Assembly (NCBI GenBank): GCA_964413425.1
Contig: CAYPST010000005.1
Coordinates: forward strand, 1-64,000
Length of the DNA stretch: 64,000 bases
From: DATFLS01 sp964413425
GTDB taxonomy: Bacteria; Fidelibacterota; JAANXI01
Reading direction: 5' to 3'
The notes beneath the pieces are model-generated. The model searched no databases. It worked only from the letters and a program-made list of their open reading frames with translations, and was not told where the DNA came from. This document shows, piece by piece, positions 53,204 to 61,891 of the stretch. Position 1 is the first letter of the stretch. Every line of letters begins with the position of its first letter. Position numbers and translations under genes: made by a program.

Positions 53204-54001
53204 ATGAATATGAAGGGTTTATATATCGAGCGAGTTGTACGAACCGTTGCAGTGGTTGCGGTGACTTTTCTCTTACGTGGCGGGATCAATGGTAATGTTG
53301 TTTTCGCAGCCGATTCGGGTCAGCAGGCGTATGAGCAGGAAAATTACGAGGAGGCGGTGAAATATTATCAGCAGCTCCTGCAGGATCGGGAGATGCCGGA
53401 AGCAGCCTATAATTTGGGTAATGCACTGTACAAAGCGCGGGATTATGAACAGGCGGTCAAAATGTTCGAACGCTCCCTCTCCATGGAAGAACCGGTGAAA
53501 AAATCCCAGGTGATGTATAATCTCGGGAATTCACTGGCGGAGGCGGGAAAACTCAAGGAAAGTGCCGCTTTCTATCGCCGGGCGCTGGAGCTGCAACCCT
53601 CCGATATGGATGCCAAGTACAATCTGGAATTGGTCCGGCGCCAGCTCAAAAAGCAACAGCAATCTCAGCAGAATCAATCCCAGCAGGAGACTCAGAACCA
53701 GGAAGAGGAGTCCAATCAAACCCAGCAGGGAGATACCCAGGATCAGGAGAATAACCAGCAATCGGATCCGTCAAATCAGGAACAACAACAGAACCGGCAG
53801 GAGCAAAACCAACAACAGCAGTCTTCGAACCAGGAGCAACAAGATCAGCAAAACAATGCTGCCCAGCAGCAGGAAATGGCTACCCTGGATGAACAGGAAG
53901 CCGAACAAATTCTCAATGCGCTGCGTATTAATCAGGATAAAGTCATGAAAGCACAGATACAGAAGAAGCTCCAGAAGGTTCAGACGGAGAAAGACTGGTA
54001 A
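53204..54001 (+). CDS. batC: BatC: TPR protein with Gln/Asn-rich tail
   Basis: A protein of about 265 residues with a signal peptide (about 1-33), three to four tetratricopeptide repeats (about 35-145: YNLGNALYKARDYEQAVKMF, then MYNLGNSLAEAGKLKESAAF) and a long Gln/Asn/Ser/Glu low-complexity region (about 147-230). A short charged end follows. The TPRs probably bind other Bat proteins in the periplasm. The low-complexity tail is prion-like in composition. The start could also be the GTG at 53201 or ATG at 53210. Confidence 0.85.
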   Translation: MNMKGLYIERVVRTVAVVAVTFLLRGGINGNVVFAADSGQQAYEQENYEEAVKYYQQLLQDREMPEAAYNLGNALYKARDYEQAVKMFERSLSMEEPVKKSQVMYNLGNSLAEAGKLKESAAFYRRALELQPSDMDAKYNLELVRRQLKKQQQSQQNQSQQETQNQEEESNQTQQGDTQDQENNQQSDPSNQEQQQNRQEQNQQQQSSNQEQQDQQNNAAQQQEMATLDEQEAEQILNALRINQDKVMKAQIQKKLQKVQTEKDW

Positions 54002-54009
54002 AATTGCAT

Positions 54010-55809
54010 ATGCCGCATCAACGATTATCTCTGGTGATAATTTGCATAATGGTGCTGCTCCCGCTGCGGGGTGGATGGGGACAAAATGCAGGATTTACCC
54101 TCAGCGTGGATCGGACGAATATCACGTTGAATCAGCAGGTTCAGCTGGAAATCGAACTGCGGAATGCGGACCGTTTTCCCGAGGTGAACCTCGACCTGGA
54201 TGCCTTTAAGATCCTCGGTGGCCCGGCCCGGAGCAGCAGCTATCAGTGGGTGAACGGCCGGGCATTTTCAACCAAAAAGCTCGTCTATACTCTGGCTCCG
54301 TTGCGACCGGGCACCCATACCATCGGTCCTTTGCTGATGCAGTACCAGGGCAGGAAGTATACATCGAATTCTGTCACCATTACGGTTTCGGGTACTGCTG
54401 CCGGGCACGGGCAACAACCTTCCTCCGGTCAGCAAGAGCCACAGCAAACGCCAATTTCCGATGTGGTCTACATCCAGGCCGCCGCTGACAGGACGGCGGC
54501 CTATCCCGGTGAGCAAATCACTGTGGAGTATAAATTATATACCAGAGTCTCGGTGCGGAATTACAGCATTGATGACCAGGCCAGTGCCATTGGATTCTGG
54601 AAAGAAGAGATAGAAACACCGGAGAATCCTCAGCTCAGACAGGAAGTAATTAACGGGATTCGCTACAATACCGCCATAATAAAACGCATGGCCTATTTTC
54701 CCACGAAGTCAGGCGAATTAACCATCGAACCGCTTCCGGTAACTGTAAAAGTGCAAGCCAGTCGCAGTCGCAGTTTTTTTGACGATTTTTTCTCGGACTC
54801 ATTCTCCAGAGTGGTGACAAAGCAGTTGGCCGGGAACGCCATCACCATCGATGTGCAGCCCATCCCCACCGAAGGCCGCCCGCTCTCCTTTAACGGGGCG
54901 GTGGGAGAATTCGGGTTGTCTGCTTCGCTGGACACCACGGCGGCTCGCGTCGATGAAGCGGTAGGAATGAACATCACCATCAAGGGGAGCGGAAATCTCC
55001 CGATGGTGAATATTCCGGCATTTGATCCGCCGGACGGGCTGGATATGTTTGAACCGGAAATTGAGAAGGATATCCGGTTCCGCAACGGAATCTTGACAGG
55101 CGAGGTGAAATACCAATATGTATTTGTTCCGCGGCTGGACGGCACCATGCGAATTCCGTCGATTCCTTTCAGTTATTTTAATCCGGAAACCAAAACATTC
55201 CATACCCTGGAAACGGGAGAGCGAATCCTCACAGTCTCACCCGTGGACCGGTTGGCCCGGATGGTTGAATCCGGTTTCTCGCGGGAGGAAGTCAGACTGT
55301 TAAATCAGGATATACGTTACTTGAAAACAGATCTGGGCCGGCTGCAGCCAGTGGATCAGGTATATTATACCAGCTGGGGTTTCTATACGATATTTCTGCT
55401 GGGGCTCGGGTTGATTGGGGGCACCCTTGGCTATCAATATTGGTATGAGCGATGGGGGAAAAACGTTACCTATCTCCGCAGAAAAAATGCGATGAAACGG
55501 GCAAACAAATATCTAAAACAGGCTCACCAGCACAAGGATGCCTCGACTTATTACAGCCTGCTCGCCAGGGCAGTTCTGGGGTTTATCGGAGATAAAGGGA
55601 ATCTCAGAGAAAATGCTCTGAATACCGAAGAGATTATGGGCTATTTACAGCAGCAGTCCGTTCCTGACAGCACTGTTCAGGAGATAAACAACTTTTTAAA
55701 TACCTGTGATGCCGGACGTTTTTCACCGAATGCCCATCATCAAACCCAGTCGAATAATCTGGGTGGAACGGCGCGTCATCTAATCAAAGAACTTGATAAA
55801 TACTTATGA
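54010..55809 (+). CDS. batD: BatD: oxygen-tolerance family protein
   Basis: A 599-residue protein from the ATG at 54010 (a TTG lies 6 bases earlier). A signal peptide (about 1-25) leads into repeated Ig-like BatD domains. DVVYIQAAADRTAAYPGEQI (about residue 150) begins the second, and the third covers about 290-410. One membrane segment lies at about 455-475, followed by a cytoplasmic helical domain. It is the largest Bat component and is thought to bind BatA/BatB. It overlaps batE by 4 bp. Confidence 0.9.
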   Translation: MPHQRLSLVIICIMVLLPLRGGWGQNAGFTLSVDRTNITLNQQVQLEIELRNADRFPEVNLDLDAFKILGGPARSSSYQWVNGRAFSTKKLVYTLAPLRPGTHTIGPLLMQYQGRKYTSNSVTITVSGTAAGHGQQPSSGQQEPQQTPISDVVYIQAAADRTAAYPGEQITVEYKLYTRVSVRNYSIDDQASAIGFWKEEIETPENPQLRQEVINGIRYNTAIIKRMAYFPTKSGELTIEPLPVTVKVQASRSRSFFDDFFSDSFSRVVTKQLAGNAITIDVQPIPTEGRPLSFNGAVGEFGLSASLDTTAARVDEAVGMNITIKGSGNLPMVNIPAFDPPDGLDMFEPEIEKDIRFRNGILTGEVKYQYVFVPRLDGTMRIPSIPFSYFNPETKTFHTLETGERILTVSPVDRLARMVESGFSREEVRLLNQDIRYLKTDLGRLQPVDQVYYTSWGFYTIFLLGLGLIGGTLGYQYWYERWGKNVTYLRRKNAMKRANKYLKQAHQHKDASTYYSLLARAVLGFIGDKGNLRENALNTEEIMGYLQQQSVPDSTVQEINNFLNTCDAGRFSPNAHHQTQSNNLGGTARHLIKELDKYL

Positions 55810-56567
55810 CCTCCAGGGTACTGCTCCTGATTGTATCATTGCTGAGTCTGTCAGGCGTCGCTGTGGGACAAGCCCCGGAAACGCTGTTTACCCAGGCACA
55901 ACAGCGATACGATGCCGGTGAGCACCGGGAGGCGGTACAACTGTATCAGCAGGTGCTGCACCAGGGCTACGAAAATGCCCCTGTGCATTATAACCTTGGT
56001 AATGCTTATTTTAAAATGGGAGAAATCGGAGAGGCCATCCTGCATTACGAAAAGGCAAAACGCCTGGATCCCAGAGATGGAGACATCAACTTCAATTTGG
56101 AAGTAGCGAAATTGCGGGTTCAGGATCGCATTACGCCTCCGGAACAGTCACTGTTTATGCGAATATTTAACGGAGCGAAATATTTATTGAATCTGAATGA
56201 ACTTGCCTGGGGCACCCTCTTTTTGTTCTTTGCCGGAAGCCTGATTTTTGTCGTCTGGCGTATCTTGGACCACCAACGAATACAAAAAATACTCGGCGTA
56301 ACTCTGGCCATGTGGGGTGTATTTTTACTTCTGGTGACTCCTCTGTTGCTCTCAAGAACTTTGGAAGCAAAGCAACAAACCTATGGGATCGTACTACAGG
56401 AGGAGGTCAGCGCACGCGCTGCTCCCCAGGAGATGAGCACAGAAGTTTTCATAATACACGAAGGCACAAAGGTGGAAGTTGAAGATTCACAATATCAATG
56501 GTATAAAATAAAGTTACTTGATAATAAAGAAGGTTGGATATATTCTGATTCGGTTGGCATAATTTAA
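55806..56567 (+). CDS. batE: BatE: TPR and SH3-domain membrane protein
   Basis: A 253-residue protein with a signal peptide (about 1-20), two TPRs (about 25-95: VHYNLGNAYFKMGEIGEAIL, then AKRLDPRDGDINFNLE), two membrane segments (about 135-155 and 162-182) and a C-terminal bacterial SH3 domain (about 190-252, VSARAAPQEMSTEVF and WYKIKLLDNKEGWIYSD). This architecture is typical of BatE. ATGA overlap with batD indicates translational coupling. Confidence 0.88.
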   Translation: MTSRVLLLIVSLLSLSGVAVGQAPETLFTQAQQRYDAGEHREAVQLYQQVLHQGYENAPVHYNLGNAYFKMGEIGEAILHYEKAKRLDPRDGDINFNLEVAKLRVQDRITPPEQSLFMRIFNGAKYLLNLNELAWGTLFLFFAGSLIFVVWRILDHQRIQKILGVTLAMWGVFLLLVTPLLLSRTLEAKQQTYGIVLQEEVSARAAPQEMSTEVFIIHEGTKVEVEDSQYQWYKIKLLDNKEGWIYSDSVGII

Positions 56568-56587
56568 CAATACAAGAAAGGGATGAA

Positions 56588-57079
56588 ATGCGACACATAC
56601 CATATACGCTCGGGATAGCATTTCTCTTTTTGATATTGGTAACTATGATTTCAAATTTCGGGGTGTCCCAGGAGCAGACACAGTATGATGAGAGTTTTGA
56701 TCCGTTAAAACTGAAGGAGCCGAAGTCCACGTTGTTCAAAGAACATTCTCAACAGGAAGTGGCCCGACAGATTGCCTCCGATACGACCGGATTAAAACCG
56801 CTTCAGCAGGAATCTGACGGACAACAAAGGGGGTATCGCGTACAGCTGGTTCTGACGCCGAATTATCAGGAGGCCGATAGCCTGTTGTCGAAAGTCCGGG
56901 AAATGTTTGCAGGGGAGGCAAACACGTATTGGGTTTACGACTCGCCGAATTATAAAATACAAATTGGAGATTGCCAGACACGGAATGCTGCGGAACAGCT
57001 CAAGCAACAGGCTCAGAGACAGGGGTTCCGGTTTTCCTGGGTGGTGCCCAGTACGATTAATATCGAAGAACAACCGTGA
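56588..57079 (+). CDS. SPOR-domain membrane protein
   Basis: A 163-residue protein with one N-terminal membrane segment (about 7-27), a polar linker, and a SPOR domain at about 82-155 (GYRVQLVLTPNYQEADSLL, then NYKIQIGDCQTRNAAEQL). SPOR domains bind peptidoglycan glycan strands lacking stem peptides, typically at division sites. It follows the bat genes on the same strand by 20 bp and may be part of the same operon. The specific role is unknown. Confidence 0.85.
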   Translation: MRHIPYTLGIAFLFLILVTMISNFGVSQEQTQYDESFDPLKLKEPKSTLFKEHSQQEVARQIASDTTGLKPLQQESDGQQRGYRVQLVLTPNYQEADSLLSKVREMFAGEANTYWVYDSPNYKIQIGDCQTRNAAEQLKQQAQRQGFRFSWVVPSTINIEEQP

Positions 57080-57136
57080 GATTTTGATACGGATGCTCCG
57101 GAAAACTGTCGTGCCTGGATTCGGAGGGGTTCATTA

Positions 57137-57385
57137 ATGACCGAGGTGAGCTGGAGAGAAAAAACCTATCGGGAGATATACCGGAAAACGCGGCAGTATG
57201 TGGCAGAACGGCAACAGTCGGACCCCAGATTTTCCAAAGAAGAATTACAGGGCATACTCAGGAACGCCTATATCGATCAGGGCAATGATTGGTGTGGCAG
57301 GGGCGCCAGGCATGCCATCACCATTTCCGCTACCATTGCCGCCTACGAAAGTTGTCTGGCAGAGTGGGAGGAAACCGAAGATTAG
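57137..57385 (+). CDS. Small protein of unknown function
   Basis: An 82-residue protein that I do not recognise. It is helical and charged (REKTYREIYRKTRQYVAERQ), with a C-terminal half containing GNDWCGRGARHAITISATI and two cysteines. There is no signal peptide or membrane segment. GGAGGGG lies about 8 bases upstream of the ATG, which supports it as a real gene. It is the last gene of the bat-SPOR run. Codon use looks like that of the neighbours. Confidence 0.6.
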   Translation: MTEVSWREKTYREIYRKTRQYVAERQQSDPRFSKEELQGILRNAYIDQGNDWCGRGARHAITISATIAAYESCLAEWEETED

Positions 57386-57410
57386 TCAACTCACCCCCTT
57401 TCCGAATACT

Positions 57411-57470
57411 GGGCGTGTTTAAGAAACAGTCCCGACAGGATCCCTTCCTCGGACAGCTCCCGTCGGGACG
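57411..57470. repeat. Possible left-end fragment of the MITE-like element
   Basis: GGGCGTGTTTAAGAAAC at 57411-57427 resembles the left ends of copies 1-3, and the following AGTCCCGAC resembles the inner start of copy 3. A hairpin CAGTCCCGAC..GTCGGGACGG follows. No matching right end was found, so it is a truncated or diverged copy at best. Confidence 0.45.
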
Positions 57471-57504
57471 GGGAAGCAGCGTTCCAATGTTGATGCCGAA
57501 TCAT

Positions 57505-57567
57505 GGAGGCTGTGTGAGAAAGCATTGACACATTCCCGGGCTGACTTCTTGTTTTCACACAGCTTCC
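57505..57567. repeat. 63-bp inverted repeat
   Basis: GGAGGCTGTGTGAGAAA (57505-57521) is an imperfect inverted match to GTTTTCACACAGCTTCC (57551-57567), 14 of 17 bases pairing, with a 29-base middle. It is a different sequence from the MITE-like family. Its function is unknown. Confidence 0.6.
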
Positions 57568-57680
57568 GTGAAATGTCTCTATCCTCTGTTTACCGTGTGT
57601 CGACAAGCAAATTCTCCAAAATTTTTACGACTATTAAATCTGCTCAGGTGCCTTTTCCAGGTGGGGAGTGAGGTGGTCAT

Positions 57681-57703
57681 CCCTCTCCTTCTGAAGGAGA
57701 GGG
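57681..57703. repeat. REP-like perfect palindrome
   Basis: CCCTCTCCTT (57681-57690), a 3-base loop and AAGGAGAGGG (57694-57703) form a perfect hairpin. It is followed by a second GAGGGAGAGG. No T run follows, so it does not look like a terminator. Similar CCCTCTCC-type palindromes occur as dispersed repeats in many bacteria. Confidence 0.6.
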
Positions 57704-58140
57704 ACCGAGGGAGAGGTTGTTGTCTCCTGACCGTGATCCTTCCCTCCCAGATTCCACTCCACGACCTTTTCCCGGCCGGTGTCTTCTCTACAAACTGAGT
57801 TAACTTAATAGTCATAAATATTTTTGTGGGCAAGAGATGTTTACAAAAGTTTCTCCTGACATCGACTTCTATAAGCCGTGACCTGGCTTTGCAGTCGTCG
57901 TTGTGTGCGCCAGCTCATCAAGTGAAATCAGCTCCATTACCATCGATAACCAGAGCGCGGCGAAAGCCCATGAGTGTGCAGCAATTCGCTTACCCCGCTG
58001 ATTTTTATTGACCGGAAATACAGGTGTAGATATCCGGGGGTAACCGGGCAAAGTAAACCACCGCTTGCAAGCCTGCATAAGTTCTCATAAATTCCATGAT
58101 TTTGGGAAATAAAATTAATGACAGACAAAAAGGAGAGATT

Positions 58141-59322
58141 GTGAGTCCCATCGAACCACACGGCGGAACTCTGGTGAATCGGATTATTTCAGCGGAACGA
58201 GTCGAACAGGAACTACAAGCCAGTCGATCCCTGCCGAAAGTGTTTCTGGATGCCCGGGAGATGTCCGATCTGGAAATGATTGGAATCGGAGCCATGAGCC
58301 CGTTAACCGGCTTTATGAACCGTGCGGATTACCAGCGATGCATTGATGAAATGCGGTTAAATTCAGGCCAAGTGTGGTCACTGCCTGTCACCCTTTCAAT
58401 CGATAAGGAGAAGCAATCAGAATTACTGGACAGTGAGAAGGCTGTTTTGGTTGATGAACAAACTGGCCGGCAAGTGGGAATTATCAATATTGGTGACATC
58501 TATCCCTATGAGAAACAGGTGGAAGCGGCAAAAGTATTTCGCACCACGGATCAGCACCATCCCGGTGTTCGGGCGTTGTATGATCAGCGTGAATATCTGG
58601 TGGGAGGCGATGTATGGCTGTTCGAAGAGATTCCGCATGACACCTTCAAAAAGTACCGGGCGACTCCGGAACAATTACGGAAAATATTTGAGGATAAAGG
58701 ATGGCACCAGGTGGTCGCATTCCAGACCAGAAATCCGATACATCGCGCCCATGAATATCTTCAGAAATGCGCCCTCGAACTGGTGGATGGATTACTGATA
58801 CATCCGCTGGTGGGTGAAACGAAAGGGGATGATGTTCCTGCTTCCGTTCGGATGGAGTGCTATGAAATCATTACGGAAAAATACTATCCCAGAGAGCGGA
58901 CCCAGATCAGCGTATTTCCCGCAGCCATGCGGTATGCCGGACCCCGTGAAGCGGTTTTTCATGCGCTTGTGCGAAAAAACTATGGCTGCACGCATTTCAT
59001 TGTTGGCCGCGATCACGCAGGTGTCGGAGATTACTATGGGACATATGATGCCCAGCTGATTTTTTCCGAGTTCAAACCGGATGACATCGGAATCATGCCA
59101 TTGTTTTTCGAGCATGCCTTTTACTGTAAAAAATGCCAGGCAATGGCCTCGAATAAAACGTGTCCTCATACGGCGGAACACCATGTTTTCCTCAGTGGTA
59201 CTAAAGTACGTGAAAAGTTACGACACGGAGAAGACCTCCCCGTGGAATTCACCCGGCCGGAAGTCTCGGAGATTTTACGGCGGGCTTATGCCAATCAGGA
59301 TGTGGAATCGGAAATGGCCTGA
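58141..59322 (+). CDS. sat: Sulfate adenylyltransferase (ATP sulfurylase)
   Basis: A 393-residue enzyme that forms APS from sulfate and ATP. The start chosen is GTG at 58141, which gives MSPIEPHGGTLVNRI and follows AAGGAG; a frame to 58096 lacks support. Catalytic motifs are VAFQTRNPIHRAHEYL (about residue 195) and GRDHAGVGDYYG (about residue 285). A zinc-binding set Cys329-x2-Cys332 and Cys341 (CKKC and TCPH) matches the bacterial monofunctional Sat type. APS reductase and kinase genes are not adjacent, so assimilatory and dissimilatory roles cannot be separated. Confidence 0.95.
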   Translation: MSPIEPHGGTLVNRIISAERVEQELQASRSLPKVFLDAREMSDLEMIGIGAMSPLTGFMNRADYQRCIDEMRLNSGQVWSLPVTLSIDKEKQSELLDSEKAVLVDEQTGRQVGIINIGDIYPYEKQVEAAKVFRTTDQHHPGVRALYDQREYLVGGDVWLFEEIPHDTFKKYRATPEQLRKIFEDKGWHQVVAFQTRNPIHRAHEYLQKCALELVDGLLIHPLVGETKGDDVPASVRMECYEIITEKYYPRERTQISVFPAAMRYAGPREAVFHALVRKNYGCTHFIVGRDHAGVGDYYGTYDAQLIFSEFKPDDIGIMPLFFEHAFYCKKCQAMASNKTCPHTAEHHVFLSGTKVREKLRHGEDLPVEFTRPEVSEILRRAYANQDVESEMA

Positions 59323-59715
59323 ATGCAGGAATACGCTCGGGCACAGAATTGGCCGATATCCGTCGTCAATTCTTTCACGGTAATTCCGGCGCCTGGAATC
59401 CGGGAAGTGATACAATTTGGTCATCCGGTTGTCTAACCCGAAGAAATCGTTGCCGGCCCTCGACATCTCCCGGGGCCACTAAAATGCAGCAGCTTAGACT
59501 AACCGGAGACCGGCCGATTGAAAAACGCCATGGGTCGCTTCTGCCCATACAACCACCATGTCGGAGATCCCGAAGCTACCGGAGGAGCGTCTTGATGCAA
59601 ATACTCTCCAGCTAGAGCACCACCAGCGATGGCCTTTTCATTATGTTGGTTTTCTTACACTTACATAATGATCTTATCTAACTTGATGTATTATACGGAG
59701 TAAGCAATACATTTT
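59323..59715. other. Spacer between sat and the phytol kinase-like gene
   Basis: A 393-bp stretch in which I see no credible gene, terminator or confident promoter. Short open frames exist but have no recognisable motif or ribosome binding site. Confidence 0.5.
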
Positions 59716-60486
59716 ATGGTGATTATAAGTTTCTTCAATTCCATCCCTGGTGCCATCGATGGATTTTTACTCGAGGCACTGCCCTCAATGCAACAGATAG
59801 GAATCTTCACACTCCCGCTGCTGCTGTTTACCTGGATGGCTGGTTGGGTAGCCGGAATCCTGCATGGAAAAGTGAACCTGGCAGTGGCCTATTCGCGAAA
59901 AGTGTTTCACTTTCTGATCTTCACCATGGCCGGGGTGTTACATATCTTTGGACAACTTTCCCTGGTAGCACTATATGGAGTTATTGTCTCCTGTTATGTT
60001 CTCTATGGTGTGTTGCGGGGAGAAGGCTATCCGTTTTATGAGGCCGTGGCTCGTCCCGAAGACAGTCCGCATCAGACATTATTTATTCTGGTCCCGCTGT
60101 TCACCACGGCATTAGGGGGTGTGACATCGAATATTCTTTTTCCTCAATTTGCCCATGTCGGGTATCTGGTAAGCGGTTGGGGAGATGCCATCGCCGAACC
60201 CGTGGGACGAAAATGGGGCAGGCACACCTACAACATACCATCTCTTGCTGGAGTGCCCGCCATCAGGACCATTGAAGGATCCATCTCAGTGTTAGTTGTC
60301 GGAGCACTCGCGGCATTTCTCGCGCTTTGGATTACTGCTATTCCATGGGCTATTGCCCTGAGGGCAGCTGCACTGTGCGGTGTTCTTGCGACAATTATAG
60401 AATCAGTCAGTACCCACGGCATTGATAATTTCACTGTCCAGGTTGCTGTAGCGGCTGGTGCACATTATCTGCTCATAGGATTTTAG
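59716..60486 (+). CDS. Phytol/dolichol kinase-like membrane protein
   Basis: A 256-residue polytopic membrane protein with seven or so hydrophobic segments. The segments SRKVFHFLIFTMAG, GWGDAIAEPVGRKWGRH and IRTIEGSISVLVVG, and the C-terminal ESVSTHGIDNF match the CTP-dependent polyprenol kinase family (VTE5, SEC59, DGK1). Members phosphorylate phytol, dolichol or diacylglycerol with CTP. The substrate here is unknown. The neighbours give no clue. Confidence 0.8.
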   Translation: MVIISFFNSIPGAIDGFLLEALPSMQQIGIFTLPLLLFTWMAGWVAGILHGKVNLAVAYSRKVFHFLIFTMAGVLHIFGQLSLVALYGVIVSCYVLYGVLRGEGYPFYEAVARPEDSPHQTLFILVPLFTTALGGVTSNILFPQFAHVGYLVSGWGDAIAEPVGRKWGRHTYNIPSLAGVPAIRTIEGSISVLVVGALAAFLALWITAIPWAIALRAAALCGVLATIIESVSTHGIDNFTVQVAVAAGAHYLLIGF

Positions 60487-60667
60487 GGTCAGTAGTTATG
60501 CATCAGGAAAGGGCATGCGGAGGTACCTGCAAACTGATTATACAGGAGATGGGATGAAAAAGAAGAATACTTCATCACATACTGGGTAGGCGCAGAACAA
60601 TCACTGATGCCCCAGTTCGTATCAATTTAAAATATGTTTAACTATTAACGGCGAGATCTCAACCCAG

Positions 60668-61804
60668 ATGAACATGGATAACCACAAAATACTTCGGATA
60701 ATAGAAATTATTATCGCATCTGCTCTCCTGGCGTTTTCGTGTGCCGAACCACTGGATCGGCAGGTACGACAGATCATCGGGGAGTATCAAAGAGAATATG
60801 CTCCGGATAGCCGGACAGAGGTCTGGAACCTCTCTTTTTCCATTGAGAACAACACCTGTATTTTAACCGGTGAGACCACTTCACAGACAGGTGTCAGGGA
60901 GCTGATCGCCTCGCTTGCCGAGCAACTTCCCAGATATGAGATCCACGATTCAGTAACGGTTTTACCGGATCCGTTCCTTGGAGAGAAAACAGCCGGAATT
61001 ATTCGAACGGGACTGGCGCACGTGCGCAGGAATCCGTCGCATCAGGCCGAGTTAATTACGCAGGTTGTGCTCGGTTCCACCGTGCAACTCCTCAAGGAGG
61101 AGGAAGGATTCTTTTACTGCCGGCTGGAAGATGACTACCTCGGCTGGCTTTCAAAGTCCTCTGTGCATTTGGGCTCTGACTCGATAGTGCACAACTGGCT
61201 GAAAGCGCCACTGGGAGTTTACACACGGATATACGGAACAGTCCACCAGGAACCGGACCGGAGTAGCTACCCGGTCTCTGACATCGTACTGTCCTCCAGA
61301 GTACGGCGTATGATGGCCCAGCATCCCTGGGTAAAAATACAATTACCGGATGGCCGCACAGGATTTGTTCTCCAGGAAGAACTGATGGAGTTGGAGCAAT
61401 TTCGCTCCTTAACTCCTGAGCCGGAGCGGTTGGTACATATGGCCAAACTGATGCTCGGCATTCCCTATCTCTGGGGCGGCACATCCACGAAGGGTTTTGA
61501 TTGCAGCGGTTTCACTCAAACGCTGTATAAGATGAACGGCGTCGAACTCCCCAGAGATGCGAACATGCAGGTAAGTATAGGAGCGGTTGTGGATACTTCG
61601 GATTCCTTCGCCAGCCTGCGTGCCGGTGATTTGCTCTTTTTTGGGTCCTCCTCCGATCAAATTGCCCACGTCGGAATGTATCTTGGCGACGGGAGATTTA
61701 TCCACGAATCCGGAATGGTGAAAATTAACAGCCTGATTCCCGGAGAGCAGGACTATAATGCATTTCGAGCCCGGACTTTGAGAACAGTGAAGCGGGTATT
61801 CTGA
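60668..61804 (+). CDS. C40 (NlpC/P60) peptidase with SH3 domains, probable lipoprotein
   Basis: A 378-residue exported cysteine peptidase. The N-terminus has a hydrophobic segment ending in LAFSC, a weak lipobox with Cys25. A small domain at about 50-100 with LTGETTS..LPD resembles BON-like regions. Two SH3-like domains (about 105-170 and 175-235) are followed by NlpC/P60 (about 245-378). The catalytic Cys is Cys279 in GFDCSGFTQ and the His is His334 in IAHVGMYLG. This matches YkfC-type gamma-D-glutamyl-diamino acid peptidases of muropeptide turnover. The exact bond cut is inferred. Confidence 0.9.
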   Translation: MNMDNHKILRIIEIIIASALLAFSCAEPLDRQVRQIIGEYQREYAPDSRTEVWNLSFSIENNTCILTGETTSQTGVRELIASLAEQLPRYEIHDSVTVLPDPFLGEKTAGIIRTGLAHVRRNPSHQAELITQVVLGSTVQLLKEEEGFFYCRLEDDYLGWLSKSSVHLGSDSIVHNWLKAPLGVYTRIYGTVHQEPDRSSYPVSDIVLSSRVRRMMAQHPWVKIQLPDGRTGFVLQEELMELEQFRSLTPEPERLVHMAKLMLGIPYLWGGTSTKGFDCSGFTQTLYKMNGVELPRDANMQVSIGAVVDTSDSFASLRAGDLLFFGSSSDQIAHVGMYLGDGRFIHESGMVKINSLIPGEQDYNAFRARTLRTVKRVF

Positions 61805-61891
61805 ATCCACGCCGCCGGAATCACAATTCTTTCCCTGGAAAAAAGGAGACGGAGTTGCGGCCTGGATTACGTGATTTTATGGGGAGGCAGA

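Larger units (their letters stand above)
57386..58140. other. 755-bp spacer between small ORF and sat
   Basis: No credible gene is visible in this stretch. It contains a possible left-end fragment of the MITE-like element (57411-57427), an inverted repeat (57505-57567) and a 10-bp perfect palindrome (57681-57703). The ribosome binding site of sat (AAAAAGGAGAGATT) is at its right edge. It looks like a place where small repeat elements have accumulated. Confidence 0.55.

Noticed and set aside
57551..57833. Overlapping open frames on both strands in the spacer before sat
   Set aside because: They span repeat sequence, lack ribosome binding sites and have no recognisable motif.
60554..60589. Eleven-codon frame beginning ATGAAAAAG with a GGAG upstream
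   Set aside because: Too short and without any conserved feature; it may be chance.
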